From Hyunsoonleella flava (GTDB lineage Bacteria > Bacteroidota > Bacteroidia > Flavobacteriales > Flavobacteriaceae), in contig NZ_SIRT01000002.1 of the NCBI RefSeq assembly GCF_004310325.1, positions 186,001-250,000 of the forward strand: a stretch of DNA of 64,000 nt. The letters run 5' to 3'. The number at the start of each line of letters is the position of its first letter. The stretch's first letter is position 1. The notes under the pieces were generated by a model that worked only from the letters and a program-made list of their open reading frames with translations, was not told where the DNA came from and searched no databases. Positions 27,832-37,741 of the stretch are shown here, piece by piece. A program made the translations under genes and the position numbers.

Positions 27832-30090
27832 TTAGTCTTCTTTCTTGTCATTTCTAGGTCTTCTATCATCACGTCGGTTATCACGTCCACGATTGTCCCT
27901 ACCTCTGTTATCACGTCCGCGTCCACCACGATCGTTATTATCTCTTGGTGGTCTCGCCACATAACCTTCAGGTTTTGGTAAAATAGCTTTACGAGATACT
28001 TTTTCTTTGCGTGTTCTTGGATCTACACCAAAGTATTTCACATCAAATACATCTCCCATGTTTACAACATCAGAAACATTTTCTGTACGTTCCCAAGCTA
28101 ATTCACTTACGTGTAATAATACTTCATTTCCTGGGGCATCTACATACTCTACTACAGCACCAAAATCTAACATTTTAATCACTTTCACTTCGTAAACGCT
28201 ACCAACTTCAGGCTTAAATAATAGTGAATCTATCTTTGCCATAACAGCATCAATACCTTTACTACCAACACCTAAAACTTCAACAATACCTTCTTCAGTA
28301 ACAGGATCTTCGTTAATAACAATAGTAGTCTCAGTTTCTTTCTGTAATTCTTGAATTACTTTTCCACCAGGACCAATTAACGCGCCTATAAATTCATTAG
28401 GGATACGTCTGGTCACCATTGTAGGTGCGTGGTCTTTAACTTCAGCATTTGGTGTTGCGATAGTTTCAGTAATCTTGCCTAAAATATGTAAACGTCCTTC
28501 TCTTGCTTGTTTCAAAGCATTTACAAGAATTTCATATGATAATCCTTTTACTTTAATATCCATTTGGCAAGCTGTAATACCATCTTCAGTACCTGTTACT
28601 TTAAAGTCCATATCGCCTAAATGATCCTCATCACCTAAAATATCAGATAATACCGCGTATTTTCCAGTATCAGCATCAGAAATTAATCCCATAGCAATAC
28701 CAGAAACCGGCTTTTTAAGTTGTACACCAGCATCCATCATAGCCATTGTTCCAGCACAAACAGTTGCCATTGAAGAAGAACCATTAGATTCTAAAATCTC
28801 AGAAACAACTCTTACTGTATAAGGACAATCCTCAGGAACCATACCTTTTAAAGCACGTTGCGCTAAATTACCATGCCCAACTTCACGACGAGAAGTACCA
28901 CGAATTGGTCTAGCTTCACCCGTTGAAAAAGGAGGGAAGTTATAATGTAAATAAAAACGCTCTTCACCTTCGTAAGATGGCATATCTATTTGGTTAGCTT
29001 CTCTACTTGTTCCTAAAGTTACAGTAGCTAATGCTTGAGTTTCACCACGTGTAAATATCGAAGAACCATGTGTAGAAGGTAAGTAATCTACCTCACACCA
29101 TATTGGTCTAATCTCATCTGTTTTTCTACCATCTAAACGTAGGCCTTCATCTAAGGTTAAGTTTCTAATGGCCGATTTTTGAGCTTTCGCTACATATTTA
29201 TGAATCAGTTTTCCTAATTCATCTTGTTCTTCTTCAGAAAACGATTCAAAAACCTCTTCTTTTATTTTGCTAAATGCTTCACCGCGTTCATGCTTTGCAG
29301 AACCTGCTTTAGCAATGGCATACGTTTTGTCGTAAACCATATCGTGAATTTTCTTTGCTAAATCTTCATCTTCAACCGCTGGTTCATATTCACGTACTTC
29401 TTTTTTACCAAAAGCTTCAGCTAATTTTACTTGAGCAGCACATTGTACTTTAATCGCTTCATGTGCAAACTTAATAGCATCAGCCATTTCTTCTTCAGAA
29501 ATCTCATCCATTTCACCTTCAACCATCATTACAGAATCAGCAGAAGCACCAATCATCATATCGATATCAGACTCTTCTAATTGAGCTCTAGTTGGATTGA
29601 TTACAAATTCACCATTAACACGACCAACTCTAGCTTCAGAGATTGGGCATTCAAACGGAAAATCTGATAATTGAATAGCTGCCGAAGCTGCTAAACCTGC
29701 CATAGCATCTGGCATAACTTCATCATCATGGGACATCAACTGAATCATTACCTGAGTTTCAGAATGATAATCTTTTGGGAATAACGGACGTAAAACACGG
29801 TCTACTAAACGCATTGTTAATACCTCACCATCACTTGGTCTAGCTTCTCTTTTAAAGAAACCACCAGGGTATCTTCCTGCTGCTGCAAATTTTTCTCTGT
29901 AGTCTACCGTTAAAGGCAAAAAGTCTACATCGGCAGCGTGATAGTTGGAAACAACTGTACACAAAAGCATACATTTTCCAGATTGTACAACAACAGAACC
30001 ATGCGCCTGTTTTGCTAATTTTCCGGTTTCGATAGAAATTTCTCTACCGTCACCAAGGTCTATAACCTCTTTAAATGTTTGTGGAATCAT
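27832..30090 (-). CDS. pnp: Polynucleotide phosphorylase
   Basis: 3'-5' phosphorolytic exoribonuclease of mRNA decay, acting as a trimer. The 752 residues hold two RNase PH domains around an alpha-helical linker, a KH domain (about 560-620, [19 protein letters not shown]), an S1 domain (about 630-700) and a tail of about 45 residues rich in Arg, Gly and Asp (repeated RGRDNRG units). It is encoded after rpsO as in many bacteria, but a terminator, a repeat element and a structured leader lie between them. Confidence 0.97.
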   Translation of the reverse strand: MIPQTFKEVIDLGDGREISIETGKLAKQAHGSVVVQSGKCMLLCTVVSNYHAADVDFLPLTVDYREKFAAAGRYPGGFFKREARPSDGEVLTMRLVDRVLRPLFPKDYHSETQVMIQLMSHDDEVMPDAMAGLAASAAIQLSDFPFECPISEARVGRVNGEFVINPTRAQLEESDIDMMIGASADSVMMVEGEMDEISEEEMADAIKFAHEAIKVQCAAQVKLAEAFGKKEVREYEPAVEDEDLAKKIHDMVYDKTYAIAKAGSAKHERGEAFSKIKEEVFESFSEEEQDELGKLIHKYVAKAQKSAIRNLTLDEGLRLDGRKTDEIRPIWCEVDYLPSTHGSSIFTRGETQALATVTLGTSREANQIDMPSYEGEERFYLHYNFPPFSTGEARPIRGTSRREVGHGNLAQRALKGMVPEDCPYTVRVVSEILESNGSSSMATVCAGTMAMMDAGVQLKKPVSGIAMGLISDADTGKYAVLSDILGDEDHLGDMDFKVTGTEDGITACQMDIKVKGLSYEILVNALKQAREGRLHILGKITETIATPNAEVKDHAPTMVTRRIPNEFIGALIGPGGKVIQELQKETETTIVINEDPVTEEGIVEVLGVGSKGIDAVMAKIDSLLFKPEVGSVYEVKVIKMLDFGAVVEYVDAPGNEVLLHVSELAWERTENVSDVVNMGDVFDVKYFGVDPRTRKEKVSRKAILPKPEGYVARPPRDNNDRGGRGRDNRGRDNRGRDNRRDDRRPRNDKKED

Positions 30091-30141
30091 AAATTTTTTC
30101 TTGTAATTTAAGCGTAAAACTGCCTAAATCATATTAAACAA

Positions 30142-30194
30142 TGGTCGTTGTGTTGTGTGTAGTTGTTGTGTGTGCGACTCTAAAGTCTCGACCA
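30142..30194 (-). promoter_or_regulatory. Structured leader upstream of pnp
   Basis: On the minus strand TGGTCG (30194-30189) pairs with CGACCA (30147-30142). An inner hairpin GACT/AGTC (30187-30176) lies next to the 5' arm, followed by an A/C-only stretch of about 30 bases rich in ACACA. It is 52 bases before the pnp start. In E. coli PNPase controls its own leader; a similar role here is only an inference. Confidence 0.4.
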
Positions 30195-30257
30195 ATGAAA
30201 AACTATAATTAGCTTCTTCTAATGCGCTGTTTAAACTCCCACGCTCGAGTTATATTT

Positions 30258-30342
30258 GGGCGTTACCGACAAGGGGTCGGGCTTTACGCTATATCTTTTT
30301 TGAAGAAAAATCAAAAAAGGATGCCGCTGCAATCCCTAACGC
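30258..30342. repeat. Dispersed intergenic repeat, copy B
   Basis: It begins GGGCGTTACC, has GGGGTCGGGCTTTACGCTATAT, a central hairpin CTTTTTTGA/TCAAAAAAG, then GGATGCCGCTGCAATCCCTAACGC (segments given separately from one 85-bp element). It lies inside the rpsO-pnp interval, directly behind the rpsO terminator. Confidence 0.75.
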
Positions 30343-30380
30343 AAAAGAAAAAAGAGGCTTGCTCAATGCAAACCTCTCTT
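30342..30380 (-). terminator. Terminator after rpsO
   Basis: A stem of AGAGGTTTGC (30377-30368) and GCAAGCCTCT (30362-30353) with one G-U pair is followed on the minus strand by TTTTTTCTTTT. It begins 11 bases after the rpsO stop and should limit cotranscription with pnp. Confidence 0.85.
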
Positions 30381-30387
30381 ATCTTGT

Positions 30388-30657
30388 TTATTTTCTTAAT
30401 CCTAATTCTTTTACTATGGCACGATATCTTAAGATATCCTTCTTAGTTAAGTAATCTAGTAAAGAGCGACGCTTACCTACTAGTTTTACTAATGAACGCT
30501 CAGTATTATAATCTTTACGATTCTTTTTTAAGTGTTCTGTTAAGTGATTAATTCTGTGCGTAAACAACGCAATTTGAGCTTCTGCAGTACCAGTATCGTT
30601 CTTTCCTTTACCGTGTTTTGCGAAGATTTTCTCTTTAGCTTCTTTTGTTAAATACAT
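30388..30657 (-). CDS. rpsO: 30S ribosomal protein S15
   Basis: 89 residues, full length, matching S15 throughout (NDTGTAEAQIALFTHRINHLTEHLK, RSLVKLVGKRRSLLDYL and YRAIVKELGLRK, as separate segments). It binds 16S rRNA early in small-subunit assembly. It precedes pnp as in many bacteria. A promoter box and a short 5' hairpin lie just upstream. Confidence 0.98.
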   Translation of the reverse strand: MYLTKEAKEKIFAKHGKGKNDTGTAEAQIALFTHRINHLTEHLKKNRKDYNTERSLVKLVGKRRSLLDYLTKKDILRYRAIVKELGLRK

Positions 30658-30712
30658 GCTAATATTGTTGTAAATGATTGTTATGTACTATGAAAGTCTT
30701 TCTTTCAAGCGG

Positions 30713-30720
30713 CAAATATA
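30713..30720 (-). promoter_or_regulatory. -7 box (TATATTTG) of rpsO
   Basis: TATATTTG on the minus strand matches TAnnTTTG exactly, 55 bases before the rpsO start. A small hairpin TGAAAG/CTTTCA (30707-30691) would be close to the 5' end of the transcript. Confidence 0.6.
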
Positions 30721-30838
30721 CTACTTTTTTGGTGTTATACGATTTTTTGTGTAACTTTTACATTGATTTTTAAAAGTTGCTTCCCTAGGTAACTATTTGT
30801 TGGCTCTCAATAAAATAAACTGAAGTATATACGCATAT

Positions 30839-31999
30839 ATGAAATCACTTTTCCCGCGAGAAAGTTTCCCAGATTCTTACGACTCCCTTGAAAAAATTTT
30901 CAATAATACATACAACGGCATCGCCATTTTAACCCTTGATGGCGATTGGATTAAAGTAAATGATAGCATTTGCGAAATGTTAGGATACTCAAAAAACGAG
31001 TTATATAACATGAAAATAGAGAATATCGTTTTTCGGGATGATTTGGGTGTGCATGCCACCAAATACGATCGTCTTATGCAAGGAAAGATAAACAGATATC
31101 GCGTGATGCAACGTTATTTTCACAAAGATGGCTCTATTATTTGGTTTTTAATTTCAGTTTCATTGATTACTGCGCTAAACGGAAAACCTACACAAATGAT
31201 TTGGCAGTTCTCAGATATTACCAGCAGAAAATTAAATCAGGATAAATTAAAGTTAATGCTTAGGGTAGTAAGAGAACAAAACGATAGGTTATCTTCTTTT
31301 GCCAGTATAGTTACCCATAATTTACGTTCGCATTCTGGAAACCTATCTACTATTAAGGGCTTCTTGGAAGAAGAGTTTTCTTGGTTAAAGGAAAATGAGA
31401 ATTTTTCAATGCTCACCAAAGCAGTTGATAACCTTGAAGAAACGGTTTCTCATTTAACTGAAGTTGCAAAAATTAAACCAGTAGACGCAAATGAACTTGA
31501 AACGCTAAACCTTTACGATTATGTGGAAAAGGCAATTTATAACGTGACAGCCTTTGCTAGAAATACTAAAACAACCATAATTAATGATATAGAAGATAAT
31601 CTCTACATCAAAGGTATACCTGCATATGTAGATAGTATTATTCTTAATTTTTTAACAAATGCTATTAAATATAGGTCAGATGATAGGGAACCTCAAGTCG
31701 AATTGACATCAAGTATAGAAGATGAATATGTGATTTTTAGGATAGCAGATAATGGTATGGGTATAGATTTAGAGAAATATGGCGATAAGTTATTTCAACT
31801 CTACAAAACATTTCATACAAATAGAGATTCGATAGGTTTAGGGTTATTCATCACAAAAAACCATATTGAATCTATGGGAGGGAAAGTAGAGGTTGCAAGT
31901 GAAGTTGATGTTGGGACAGAGTTTTCTATATATTTTAAAAGAGCAAAAAAAGACTCAGCAACTACCGAGAGCTCTGAGTCTGAATCCTTTTCTAAATAA
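30839..31999 (+). CDS. PAS-domain sensor histidine kinase (soluble)
   Basis: A 386-residue kinase with no membrane segment. A PAS domain covers about 14-135 (NNTYNGIAILTLDGDWIKVNDS). The phosphoacceptor region has the variant box FASIVTHNLRSHSGNL with H160 as the likely acceptor. The HATPase_c domain follows with NFLTNAIKYRSDD, RIADNGMGIDLEKYG and GLGLFITKNHIESMGG. The C-terminal tail is Ser/Glu rich. No response regulator is adjacent, so its partner is unknown. It diverges from rpsO. Confidence 0.88.
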   Translation: MKSLFPRESFPDSYDSLEKIFNNTYNGIAILTLDGDWIKVNDSICEMLGYSKNELYNMKIENIVFRDDLGVHATKYDRLMQGKINRYRVMQRYFHKDGSIIWFLISVSLITALNGKPTQMIWQFSDITSRKLNQDKLKLMLRVVREQNDRLSSFASIVTHNLRSHSGNLSTIKGFLEEEFSWLKENENFSMLTKAVDNLEETVSHLTEVAKIKPVDANELETLNLYDYVEKAIYNVTAFARNTKTTIINDIEDNLYIKGIPAYVDSIILNFLTNAIKYRSDDREPQVELTSSIEDEYVIFRIADNGMGIDLEKYGDKLFQLYKTFHTNRDSIGLGLFITKNHIESMGGKVEVASEVDVGTEFSIYFKRAKKDSATTESSESESFSK

Positions 32000-32013
32000 A
32001 TACAACCTTTTAA

Positions 32014-32871
32014 TTAGACTCTTAAAGGGTCGTTTAAAATTAAGTCAATGTACTTATTTATGTTGTCTTTTAAATCTTTTCTATGTGTGATAAAATCTAG
32101 GAAACCATGTTCTAAAAGGAACTCTGATGTTTGAAACCCTTCTGGTAGTTCTTTTCCAGTAGTATCCCTAACTATTCTAGGGCCAGCAAAACCTATTAAA
32201 GCCCCTGGTTCGCTAATATTAATGTCGCCTAACATGGCAAATGAAGCGGTAGTACCACCTGTAGTGGGATCGGTACATAAGGATATATAGGGTATTTTGG
32301 CTTCGGCCAATTGTGCTAATTTAACTGAGGTTTTTGCCAACTGCATTAAAGATAAAGCAGCTTCCATCATTCTAGCACCACCTGATTTTGAAATCACTAC
32401 TAATGGAACATTATGTTTTAGGGAATAATCAGCTGCACGTGCTATTTTTTCGCCTACAACGCTTCCCATTGAGCCACCAATAAACGCAAAGTCCATACAG
32501 GCAACAACTAAGTCCTTACCTTTAGATTTTCCAACAGCCGTCCTTACTGCATCTTTTAATTTGGTTTTTTCTTGGGCAGCTTTTAATCTATCAGGATATT
32601 TTTTAGTATCAACAAATTTTAATGGGTCTTTAGATTCAAGCTTAGCATCTAGCTCTTTAAATTTATTATCGTCAAAAAGAATCTCAAAGTACTCATTACT
32701 GCCAATTCTTACGTGGTAACCATCTTCTGGACTTACATAAAAGTTTTGCTCAAGCTCTTTTGTGTCAACAATTTTTCCCGTTGGAGATTTATACCACAAT
32801 CCTTTTGGAGTATCTTTTTTCTCTTCGGTTTTTGTTTGTATTCCTTTATCTTTTCTTTTGAACCAAGACAT
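32014..32871 (-). CDS. accD: Acetyl-CoA carboxylase carboxyltransferase subunit beta
   Basis: Transfers the carboxyl group from biotin to acetyl-CoA, making malonyl-CoA for fatty acid synthesis together with AccA. The 285 residues carry the crotonase-type core ([52 protein letters not shown]). The usual N-terminal zinc ribbon has lost its cysteines: the region [20 protein letters not shown] to [13 protein letters not shown] has the right spacing but Ser or Thr at the Cys positions. It converges with the histidine kinase gene. Confidence 0.95.
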   Translation of the reverse strand: MSWFKRKDKGIQTKTEEKKDTPKGLWYKSPTGKIVDTKELEQNFYVSPEDGYHVRIGSNEYFEILFDDNKFKELDAKLESKDPLKFVDTKKYPDRLKAAQEKTKLKDAVRTAVGKSKGKDLVVACMDFAFIGGSMGSVVGEKIARAADYSLKHNVPLVVISKSGGARMMEAALSLMQLAKTSVKLAQLAEAKIPYISLCTDPTTGGTTASFAMLGDINISEPGALIGFAGPRIVRDTTGKELPEGFQTSEFLLEHGFLDFITHRKDLKDNINKYIDLILNDPLRV

Positions 32872-33075
32872 ATTGATTTCAGATTTTATAGTAACGATTT
32901 AATATTTAAGGAATTGGCGTTACCGTTATTTTAGTTAGTTATTTTGATTTTTCAATTTATGGAAGATAAATTTCAAATCAATCCACAAAATTAATTTTTT
33001 TTTTAATTTTTCGATGATTAAAGCATAGTTTTATTAATTATGTGGACATAAACAACTGTTTTACAGCGTATAAAC

Positions 33076-33110
33076 AAAAAGGTTTTGCCTTAAGCAAAAC
33101 CTTTTTGTTT
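33076..33110 (-). terminator. Terminator after fbaA
   Basis: A perfect 13-bp stem (AAAAAGGTTTTGC at 33076-33088, GCAAAACCTTTTT at 33094-33106) with a CTTAA loop lies just after the aldolase stop. It also has a T-rich tail on the plus strand. Confidence 0.85.
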
Positions 33111-33132
33111 TTAAATTTATGTAGTGTAAACT

Positions 33133-34200
33133 TTACAAACTATTTACGTTGTTTAAATCCTCAAACGCTTTTTTAAGTCTGGCTACAAAGGTTTTTTCGC
33201 CTTCTCTTAACCAAACTCTTGGATCGTAGAACTTTTTGTTAGGTACATCATCACCATCTGGATTGCCAATTTGAGATTTTAGATAATCAGACTTCTCACC
33301 CATGTAGTCTCTAATTCCAGTCATGTATGCGTACTGCAAATCAGTGTCAATATTCATTTTAATTACACCGTAACCAATGGCTTCTCTTATTTCTTCTACT
33401 GTAGAACCAGAACCACCATGAAAAACAAAATCAATATGATTATGTTCTACACCATATTTTTTGGTGATATACTCTTGTGAGTTTTTTAAGATTTTAGGAG
33501 TTAATTTTACGTTTCCTGGTTTGTAAACACCATGTACATTTCCAAATGCAGCAGCAATAGTAAATCTATGGCTTACTTTACTTAACTCTTCGTATGCATA
33601 GGCTACTTCCTCAGGTTGTGTGTATAATTTAGAAGCATCAACATCTGTATTATCAACACCATCTTCTTCTCCACCTGTAATACCTAATTCTATTTCCAAG
33701 GTCATGCCAATTTTAGACATGCGCTCTAAATACTGCTTACAGATTTCTATGTTTTCTTCAATAGGCTCTTCGGAAAGATCAATCATATGAGAACTGAATA
33801 ATGATTTTCCAGTTTCTTTATAATGTAATTCATTGGCATCTAGTAACCCATCAATCCAAGGCAATAACTTTTTTGCACAATGATCAGTGTGTAAAATAAC
33901 AGTTACTCCATAAGCTTCGGCCAACGTATGTACATGTTTTGCTCCTGCAACAGCACCAGCAATTGCAGCTTTTTGTCCATCATTACTTAAGCCTTTTCCT
34001 GCATTAAACTGCGCGCCACTATTTGAAAATTGAATAATTACTGGAGCGTTTAAATCTCTCGCAGCTTCCATAACGCCATTTATACTATTGGAGCCAATTA
34101 CATTTACGGCTGGTAATGCATAACCATTTGCTTTTGCATGATTAAAAATAGCTTGAACTTCATCTCCTGTAGCAACGCCAGGTTTTATATTATGTGCCAT
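33133..34200 (-). CDS. fbaA: Class II fructose-bisphosphate aldolase
   Basis: Zinc-dependent aldolase of glycolysis and gluconeogenesis that splits fructose 1,6-bisphosphate. The 355 residues show the zinc-binding HTDHCAKKLLPW motif, ELGITGGEEDGVDN, and the C-terminal metal and phosphate motifs FHGGSGSTVEEI and KMNIDTDLQYAY. The start is ATG 34200 (MAHNIKPGVATG). A TTG at 34230 would extend the frame by 10 codons but overlaps the -7 box TATTTTTG, so it cannot be the start if that promoter is real. Confidence 0.95.
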   Translation of the reverse strand: MAHNIKPGVATGDEVQAIFNHAKANGYALPAVNVIGSNSINGVMEAARDLNAPVIIQFSNSGAQFNAGKGLSNDGQKAAIAGAVAGAKHVHTLAEAYGVTVILHTDHCAKKLLPWIDGLLDANELHYKETGKSLFSSHMIDLSEEPIEENIEICKQYLERMSKIGMTLEIELGITGGEEDGVDNTDVDASKLYTQPEEVAYAYEELSKVSHRFTIAAAFGNVHGVYKPGNVKLTPKILKNSQEYITKKYGVEHNHIDFVFHGGSGSTVEEIREAIGYGVIKMNIDTDLQYAYMTGIRDYMGEKSDYLKSQIGNPDGDDVPNKKFYDPRVWLREGEKTFVARLKKAFEDLNNVNSL

Positions 34201-34227
34201 TATTTGAGTGGTTTTTTGTTTGATTGA

Positions 34228-34235
34228 CAAAAATA
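34228..34235 (-). promoter_or_regulatory. -7 box (TATTTTTG) of fbaA
   Basis: TATTTTTG on the minus strand matches TAnnTTTG, 27 bases before ATG 34200. It overlaps the TTG that would otherwise be read as an upstream start. Confidence 0.5.
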
Positions 34236-34333
34236 GTCATTTTTATAATTTCTATATCAATGATTAATAATGAAAATAAGAATTATAGCCTAAAACGTTA
34301 TAGTTGTTTACTGAAAAAATAAAACCTAGTTGA

Positions 34334-36898
34334 TTAGAAAGGATAGTTAATACCAATGTTGTATACGGCATTTTTGAAATTGTAATCGTTAAACCAGCGG
34401 TTTTCATCACGATAGGAGGGATCATAGGTTTTAAATCCAACATCAAAACGGAACAAAAAGAAGCTAAAATCGTAACGCAAACCAAACCCGGAACCAACAG
34501 CAATATCCTCTAAAGAGTTTAAGCCAGAGAATGTAGCTCTAGGATCGTCAACATCATCTAAAACATTCCAAATATTTCCAGCATCTACAAACAGAGCCCC
34601 GTTTAAATCGCCAAATAAATTAAAACGTTGTTCAGCGCTTAAGGCAATTTTTAAGTTGGCTTCATTAAATTCATCTGTACTTTCAGAACTTCCTGGTCCT
34701 AAGGCATATGCGGTCCAAGCTCTATTATCATTGGCACCACCACCAAAGAAACTTTTCGCAAAAGGAATATTGTCTGAATTGCCATAGGGAATAGCGATAC
34801 CGAAAAAACTTCTAATAGCGAAAATATTTTGTTTACCTAAATCCCAACGTTTTACATAATCAAACTCAGTCTTTATATATTGGGAAAACGCTACATCAAG
34901 AAGTTCGTATCTATCGTCAGCATCTTTTTGTAAACCCAATAATCTTGAGGCATTTGCTAAAAGTGTCCCTGCAGATTCAATTCTAAATCTAAAAATGGAA
35001 AAATCTTCATCGAGCAAACTAGTTCTGTTATCCTTTAAAAAACTAAAACTGGTTGATAGGATAAGGTTGTCTTCTGTTAGCCTATTCTTCCGTTCTTCAA
35101 TTGCGGAAACTCTTCTAAAATCCTCTTCACCTGGAGATAAAGATGTGTTATTACTCAAAACGTCGGCAATAAAATTATCTGTTTGTGTTGGTATTTGTAA
35201 ATCATTTCCACTATTGTAGTTTATACTTTGGGCAATATCGTTCAACCTTCGGTATGAAGAGGTGTAGACATTAAAATAATCCTGAATATCTAAATTTCTA
35301 ACATATTGTATGTTAAATAAATCCAGTTGATTGGTAACCTTAGTACTAGGTCTCCAACTGTAACCAAGAATTCCACTTAAAGCTTGTTTATCCAAACCAA
35401 TGTTTGTTTGCCCAGAACCTGACAGTGTAATCCTTGTGGATGGCGACATGTATTTTGGAATAATGTTATCGGTATTAAATGGTGAGAATATTCTGGGAAT
35501 GGTCAATCTCAAATCAAGCGCTAATTCATTAATGTCAAAAAACGGATCACTATCATTTCTATTAGGCTCAACAGAAGAACCAATAGCTGCCGTTCCAGAA
35601 ATTTCAAAAGTCTCTGCTCCTTTAAAAATGTTTCTAATCGTTAAACTGGGGTTTAGTGCTAAACCTATTCTTTGAATATTACTTGTAGAAGCTTCAGTAC
35701 TAAAACCAAGACTAAACTTTTTTAATGGCGTTAGGTAAATATTTGCGGTAAGAGTGGTATCATTTTCTTCCACATAATCGATATCGGGATATTTAAAAGT
35801 ACGTAGCTCATTTAAATGTCTGTACGTATACGTCCTATCAATGTCTTTAAATAAAGAATTTGGTGCAATAAAAATAGCATCGGTTATAGCCTTGGGTTTA
35901 AATCGCATATCCCCATAGCTATAAAGGTTAAAACCATTGTAAGTAATGGAATCTTTTATTGGTGTTCTATCATTAAGATAGGTGTGATCGGTATAGATGT
36001 TTACATTTTTTACCTTGAAAATTTTGAATGGTTTACGAACGATAGAGTCTGGGGTTCTGACGGCTCTGTTCTGTATGTTGAAATTTACATTTACTTTGTT
36101 ATTGGTGCCAATGGTGTCAATCTCAACAGAGATATAGTCCTGTTTAAAATGAAATAATCCATGATTTCTTAGCAATCCAGAAATTCGCTCGCGTTCCAAT
36201 TCAAAATTTATGGTTTTATATTGCTCTCCTTGTTTTACCAAAGCATTTTTTTTGAACCTGGGGTATAACGTCTCCACTGCGGGTGACGCTATATTTTCAG
36301 AAATGGAGTCGATGATAAAAGCTGGCCCTTTTTCTATGTTGTAGGTGACTTCCGCACGCTTGTTGTCCTTTCTTTCAATATCATACGCTCCTGAAATATT
36401 AAACCATCCATTATTTATGTAATAGTCTTGAATACGCTTTACAGATTTTTTGGTTTTATCTTCACTTAAAATTACAGGAGCCTCACCAGTTTTTTTCAGC
36501 CATTGGTTAAAATGTAGTTTAGACTCTTGCATTTTATAAAACTGCTTTTTCGATAAAAAGCGCTTTAAGCCTTTTTTGCTGGTATCTGCAAGTTTTATGG
36601 CTAGTATGGAATCTATATTTGGACGCGCTAGGTTATATATGTGAAGGCGCAGCGGTACTTTACTATTAGGTTTTTGATGGAGTAAGTTGTTAAGTGTTTC
36701 AGATTTGTCTTTTTTACCGTCAACTATAATGGTGTTGTTGGTTAACAGATGCTCATCTTCTGCAACTCTCTTAACCAAGCTGCACGATGTAAAACAGCTA
36801 AAAAGCACAAAAAATAATAGTATTTTAATAAGATGCTGTTTCAAATACACTTGCAATAAAACCTTATAGATTTCTGTTAAAATTAAGTTGAATTTCAA
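34334..36898 (-). CDS. tamL: TamL: BamA/TamA-family outer membrane lipoprotein
   Basis: Omp85-superfamily assembly protein. A lipoprotein signal (FVLFSCFTSC) is followed by POTRA-like modules (about 45-330) and a 16-strand-type barrel (about 400-854) with the Omp85 motifs FFGGGANDNRAW, LFVDAGNIWNV and GLRYDFSFFLFRFDVG, ending in an aromatic residue (INYPF). A lipid-anchored TamA is the Bacteroidota TamL form. No ATG is available before the signal peptide. The frame can open at TTG 36898, but GTG 36850 or TTG 36844 leave a signal peptide of normal length and seem more likely. It diverges from the SpoU methyltransferase gene. Confidence 0.88.
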   Translation of the reverse strand: MKFNLILTEIYKVLLQVYLKQHLIKILLFFVLFSCFTSCSLVKRVAEDEHLLTNNTIIVDGKKDKSETLNNLLHQKPNSKVPLRLHIYNLARPNIDSILAIKLADTSKKGLKRFLSKKQFYKMQESKLHFNQWLKKTGEAPVILSEDKTKKSVKRIQDYYINNGWFNISGAYDIERKDNKRAEVTYNIEKGPAFIIDSISENIASPAVETLYPRFKKNALVKQGEQYKTINFELERERISGLLRNHGLFHFKQDYISVEIDTIGTNNKVNVNFNIQNRAVRTPDSIVRKPFKIFKVKNVNIYTDHTYLNDRTPIKDSITYNGFNLYSYGDMRFKPKAITDAIFIAPNSLFKDIDRTYTYRHLNELRTFKYPDIDYVEENDTTLTANIYLTPLKKFSLGFSTEASTSNIQRIGLALNPSLTIRNIFKGAETFEISGTAAIGSSVEPNRNDSDPFFDINELALDLRLTIPRIFSPFNTDNIIPKYMSPSTRITLSGSGQTNIGLDKQALSGILGYSWRPSTKVTNQLDLFNIQYVRNLDIQDYFNVYTSSYRRLNDIAQSINYNSGNDLQIPTQTDNFIADVLSNNTSLSPGEEDFRRVSAIEERKNRLTEDNLILSTSFSFLKDNRTSLLDEDFSIFRFRIESAGTLLANASRLLGLQKDADDRYELLDVAFSQYIKTEFDYVKRWDLGKQNIFAIRSFFGIAIPYGNSDNIPFAKSFFGGGANDNRAWTAYALGPGSSESTDEFNEANLKIALSAEQRFNLFGDLNGALFVDAGNIWNVLDDVDDPRATFSGLNSLEDIAVGSGFGLRYDFSFFLFRFDVGFKTYDPSYRDENRWFNDYNFKNAVYNIGINYPF

Positions 36899-36992
36899 TT
36901 GGCTTAGCTTACCGCTATTGCTTTCAAAAATACATTATTTCAAATTAAATTAGCCCAGTAAAACCCAAGTAAAAATAGTTTAGCTTTTTCTT

Positions 36993-37000
36993 TATGTTTG
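36993..37000 (+). promoter_or_regulatory. -7 box (TATGTTTG) of the methyltransferase gene
   Basis: TATGTTTG matches TAnnTTTG and lies 18 bases before ATG 37019, giving a very short leader. It contains the TTG at 36998 that would otherwise extend the frame. Confidence 0.55.
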
Positions 37001-37018
37001 CATAACGATTTTAACCAC

Positions 37019-37741
37019 ATGCTTTCAAAAAACCAAATAAAATTTATAAAACGATTAGGTCAAAAAAAATATAGACTTGCAGAAGGCTATTTTGTGGTTG
37101 AAGGCGTTAAAACGATAAACGAGCTTCTACAGTCTCATTTTGAACTTCATCAATTATATACGACGGAATCCTTCAATATTGATGCCAAAACTGAAAATTT
37201 AATTTCAGAAGCAGATTTAAAACGTATTAGTTTTTTAAAAACACCAAATAAGGCATTAGCCGTATTTAACATCCCTAAACCCAATCAAGTTGATTGTGAG
37301 GGTTTAATTGTGGCATTAGACGATGTGCGCGACCCTGGGAATTTAGGCACTATCATCAGATTATGTGACTGGTTTGGGATTAAGGATTTGGTATGTAGTA
37401 AACAAACGGTAGATTGTTATAATCCAAAGGTTCTACAGGCTACAATGGGCTCGATTTCAAGAGTTAATGTGAGTTATTTGGATTTGAGTTCATTTTTAAA
37501 TAAAGCGCAACTTTCAATTTTTGGTGCCTTTATGGATGGAGACAACGTATACCAGGCAGCGCTTCCTGATAAAGGTATTTTGGTAATGGGTAATGAGGCA
37601 AATGGGATTTCTAAGACTATTGAAGCTGAAATAAACAAACGCATAGCTATACCAAGATTTGGAAATATACAAGTCACTGAAAGCCTAAATGTAGCAACCG
37701 CTACAGCTATTTTATTGAGTGAATTTAGAAGGACACAATAA
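37019..37741 (+). CDS. SpoU/TrmH-family RNA 2'-O-methyltransferase
   Basis: SAM-dependent ribose methyltransferase of rRNA or tRNA. The 240 residues have an N-terminal substrate-binding part (KYRLAEGYFVVEGVKTINEL) and the SPOUT trefoil-knot domain with motifs LDDVRDPGNLGTIIRLCDWF, MGNEANGIS and IPRFGNIQVTESLNVATATA. The exact target (23S rRNA or tRNA) cannot be read. The start is ATG 37019; an upstream TTG lies inside the -7 box. Confidence 0.92.
   Translation: MLSKNQIKFIKRLGQKKYRLAEGYFVVEGVKTINELLQSHFELHQLYTTESFNIDAKTENLISEADLKRISFLKTPNKALAVFNIPKPNQVDCEGLIVALDDVRDPGNLGTIIRLCDWFGIKDLVCSKQTVDCYNPKVLQATMGSISRVNVSYLDLSSFLNKAQLSIFGAFMDGDNVYQAALPDKGILVMGNEANGISKTIEAEINKRIAIPRFGNIQVTESLNVATATAILLSEFRRTQ

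Noticed and set aside
30258-30342. The hairpin in repeat copy B as a terminator
   Set aside because: It lies after a better rpsO terminator and its ends match the other repeat copies, so it is explained as a repeat.
34201-34230. TTG start for fbaA
   Set aside because: It overlaps the -7 box TATTTTTG; ATG 34200 gives the family's normal N-terminus.
36998-37018. TTG start for the SpoU methyltransferase
   Set aside because: The TTG is the end of the -7 box TATGTTTG; ATG 37019 is preferred.
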